Under the pieces are notes generated by a model that had not been told where the DNA came from, searched no databases, and saw nothing but the letters and a program-made list of their open reading frames with translations. The position numbers and the translations under genes were made by a program. Positions 63,304-64,000 of a DNA stretch of 64,000 nucleotides are shown piece by piece. The first letter of the stretch is position 1. Each line of letters starts with the position of its first letter. Source of the stretch: Prostheceraeus crozeri (lineage: Eukaryota > Platyhelminthes > Polycladida > Euryleptidae); assembly GCA_907163375.1 (NCBI GenBank), contig CAJQUW010005322.1, positions 1 through 64,000 on the forward strand. The letters are read 5' to 3'.

Positions 63304-64000
63304 TTCCAGTAGTTGCTACAGCTTTAACAGGTACGGGTGTTTTTGCAACTTCACTTGCTACAATGTTTAGAAAAAATCTTTAATAACTAAGAAACGAAAA
63401 CATTAAAACTAAGCATTTACATATTAAAAGAAAGTATATGATAAACTACATTACTACTTTCAAAGAGTATGTGATGATAATGTTATTACTTAGAGAGATT
63501 TGAAAATTTGATCAAAATACTAATGAGTAAATCAATATCATTTCAATCACAGACAAAAAATTTGATGATAAAAAAAAAAAATGTAAAATTTCTAGTGATG
63601 GTAAAACTTTTAGTGATGATAATTCTTTTTAGAAGAGCTAAAAACCTTATTAACAAAACTTTTATTAACAAAACTTAAACGAGAAAATTTTAAACGAAAA
63701 GATGTCAAACAACAAAGCAATAAAAAAATAATTTGTTCAGTAAAATGTTTTTTGCTGTATACCACTGTTACCACAAAATTCAAATTAATATATTTTAAAA
63801 AAAAAATAGACAAAATTAAAAGCTGATAATAAAAAATAATATATTAAAACATTATATTTGTATATTTTATTACTCGTAAACAATTGTTCGATAACTCTTT
63901 CAGATTTTTTTACAATATTAATTGTAATGAATCCATAATCTTTTGCCAACATTATTACCACGATTGTTTAAATTCATCTTTATACTCCTTATACATAAAT
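63304..64000 (+). repeat. Noisy direct duplication of 62319-63015
   Basis: The two stretches match over their whole length at an offset of 985 bp. Most differences are gained or lost single bases, mainly in A or T runs, and few are substitutions. It covers the membrane-protein 3' half, the intergenic part and the start of the ATPase piece. The match runs to the window edge. A true old duplication would show more substitutions, so an assembly artefact is likely. Confidence 0.85.

Noticed and set aside
1-64000. CRISPR arrays, rRNA, operons with ribosome binding sites
   Set aside because: The genome is eukaryotic; no regularly spaced short repeats with unique spacers and no rRNA-like sequence were seen. 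tRNA genes were looked for by eye only and none was convincing.

Overview
The window is a repeat-dense piece of a metazoan, probably invertebrate, genome. The evidence is an animal-type histone H2B gene, spliceosomal intron signals, and a mix of Polintons, Tigger/pogo, piggyBac and hAT DNA transposons, Ty3-type LTR elements and several LINE relics. The species cannot be fixed from the sequence. Only two stretches look like host genes: a solitary H2B (48944-49309, minus) and two exons of a DUF4806-like gene (45066-45234 and 46865-46986, plus). All reading was done by eye, without any database search.

Layout. 1-2720: an inverted pair of a ~280-bp modular repeat around a piggyBac transposase fragment. 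2720-11960: AT-rich DNA with tandem repeats, fold-back elements, a YIDD-type reverse transcriptase relic and an unrecognised coiled-coil gene. About 11975-39391: Polinton-1, with protein-primed DNA polymerase B on the plus strand and integrase, packaging ATPase, adenain-like protease, double jelly-roll capsid, basic core proteins and others on the minus strand. Its polymerase gene is split by an 11.8-kb Tigger transposon (15638-27478). That Tigger holds further elements: a hepadnavirus-like retroelement between 87-bp target duplications, a second Tigger, a dispersed repeat that carries a hAT-like miniature element, and a young Ty3-type LTR element. 39490-40240: a third copy of the modular repeat. 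40240-49300: mostly non-coding, with a pogo-like element, a long palindromic element and the two host genes. 49345-55353: LINE relics, a Ty3-type RT relic and a fold-back element with 340-bp arms. 55553-64000: a dispersed repeat, then a second, unrelated Polinton-type element (polymerase B, a TBP-like gene, a UBA-RING gene), then an AT-rich Polinton-like stretch with a membrane protein and a packaging-ATPase piece, ending in a noisy duplication that looks like an assembly artefact.

Most interesting points. (1) Both Polinton-type elements encode a protein with the two repeats of TATA-binding protein (TBP). In Polinton-1 it is joined to, and preceded by, domains that resemble the transcription cofactor PC4, which suggests an element-encoded transcription-initiation module. 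(2) The retroelement at 16456-19105 has hepadnavirus-type polymerase signatures in an integrated, non-LTR copy. (3) The Ty3-type element has identical 104-bp LTRs and an 18-nt self-complementary primer site, as in self-priming Tf1/sushi elements. (4) A UBA-RING gene like the C-terminal half of inhibitor-of-apoptosis proteins follows the second polymerase.
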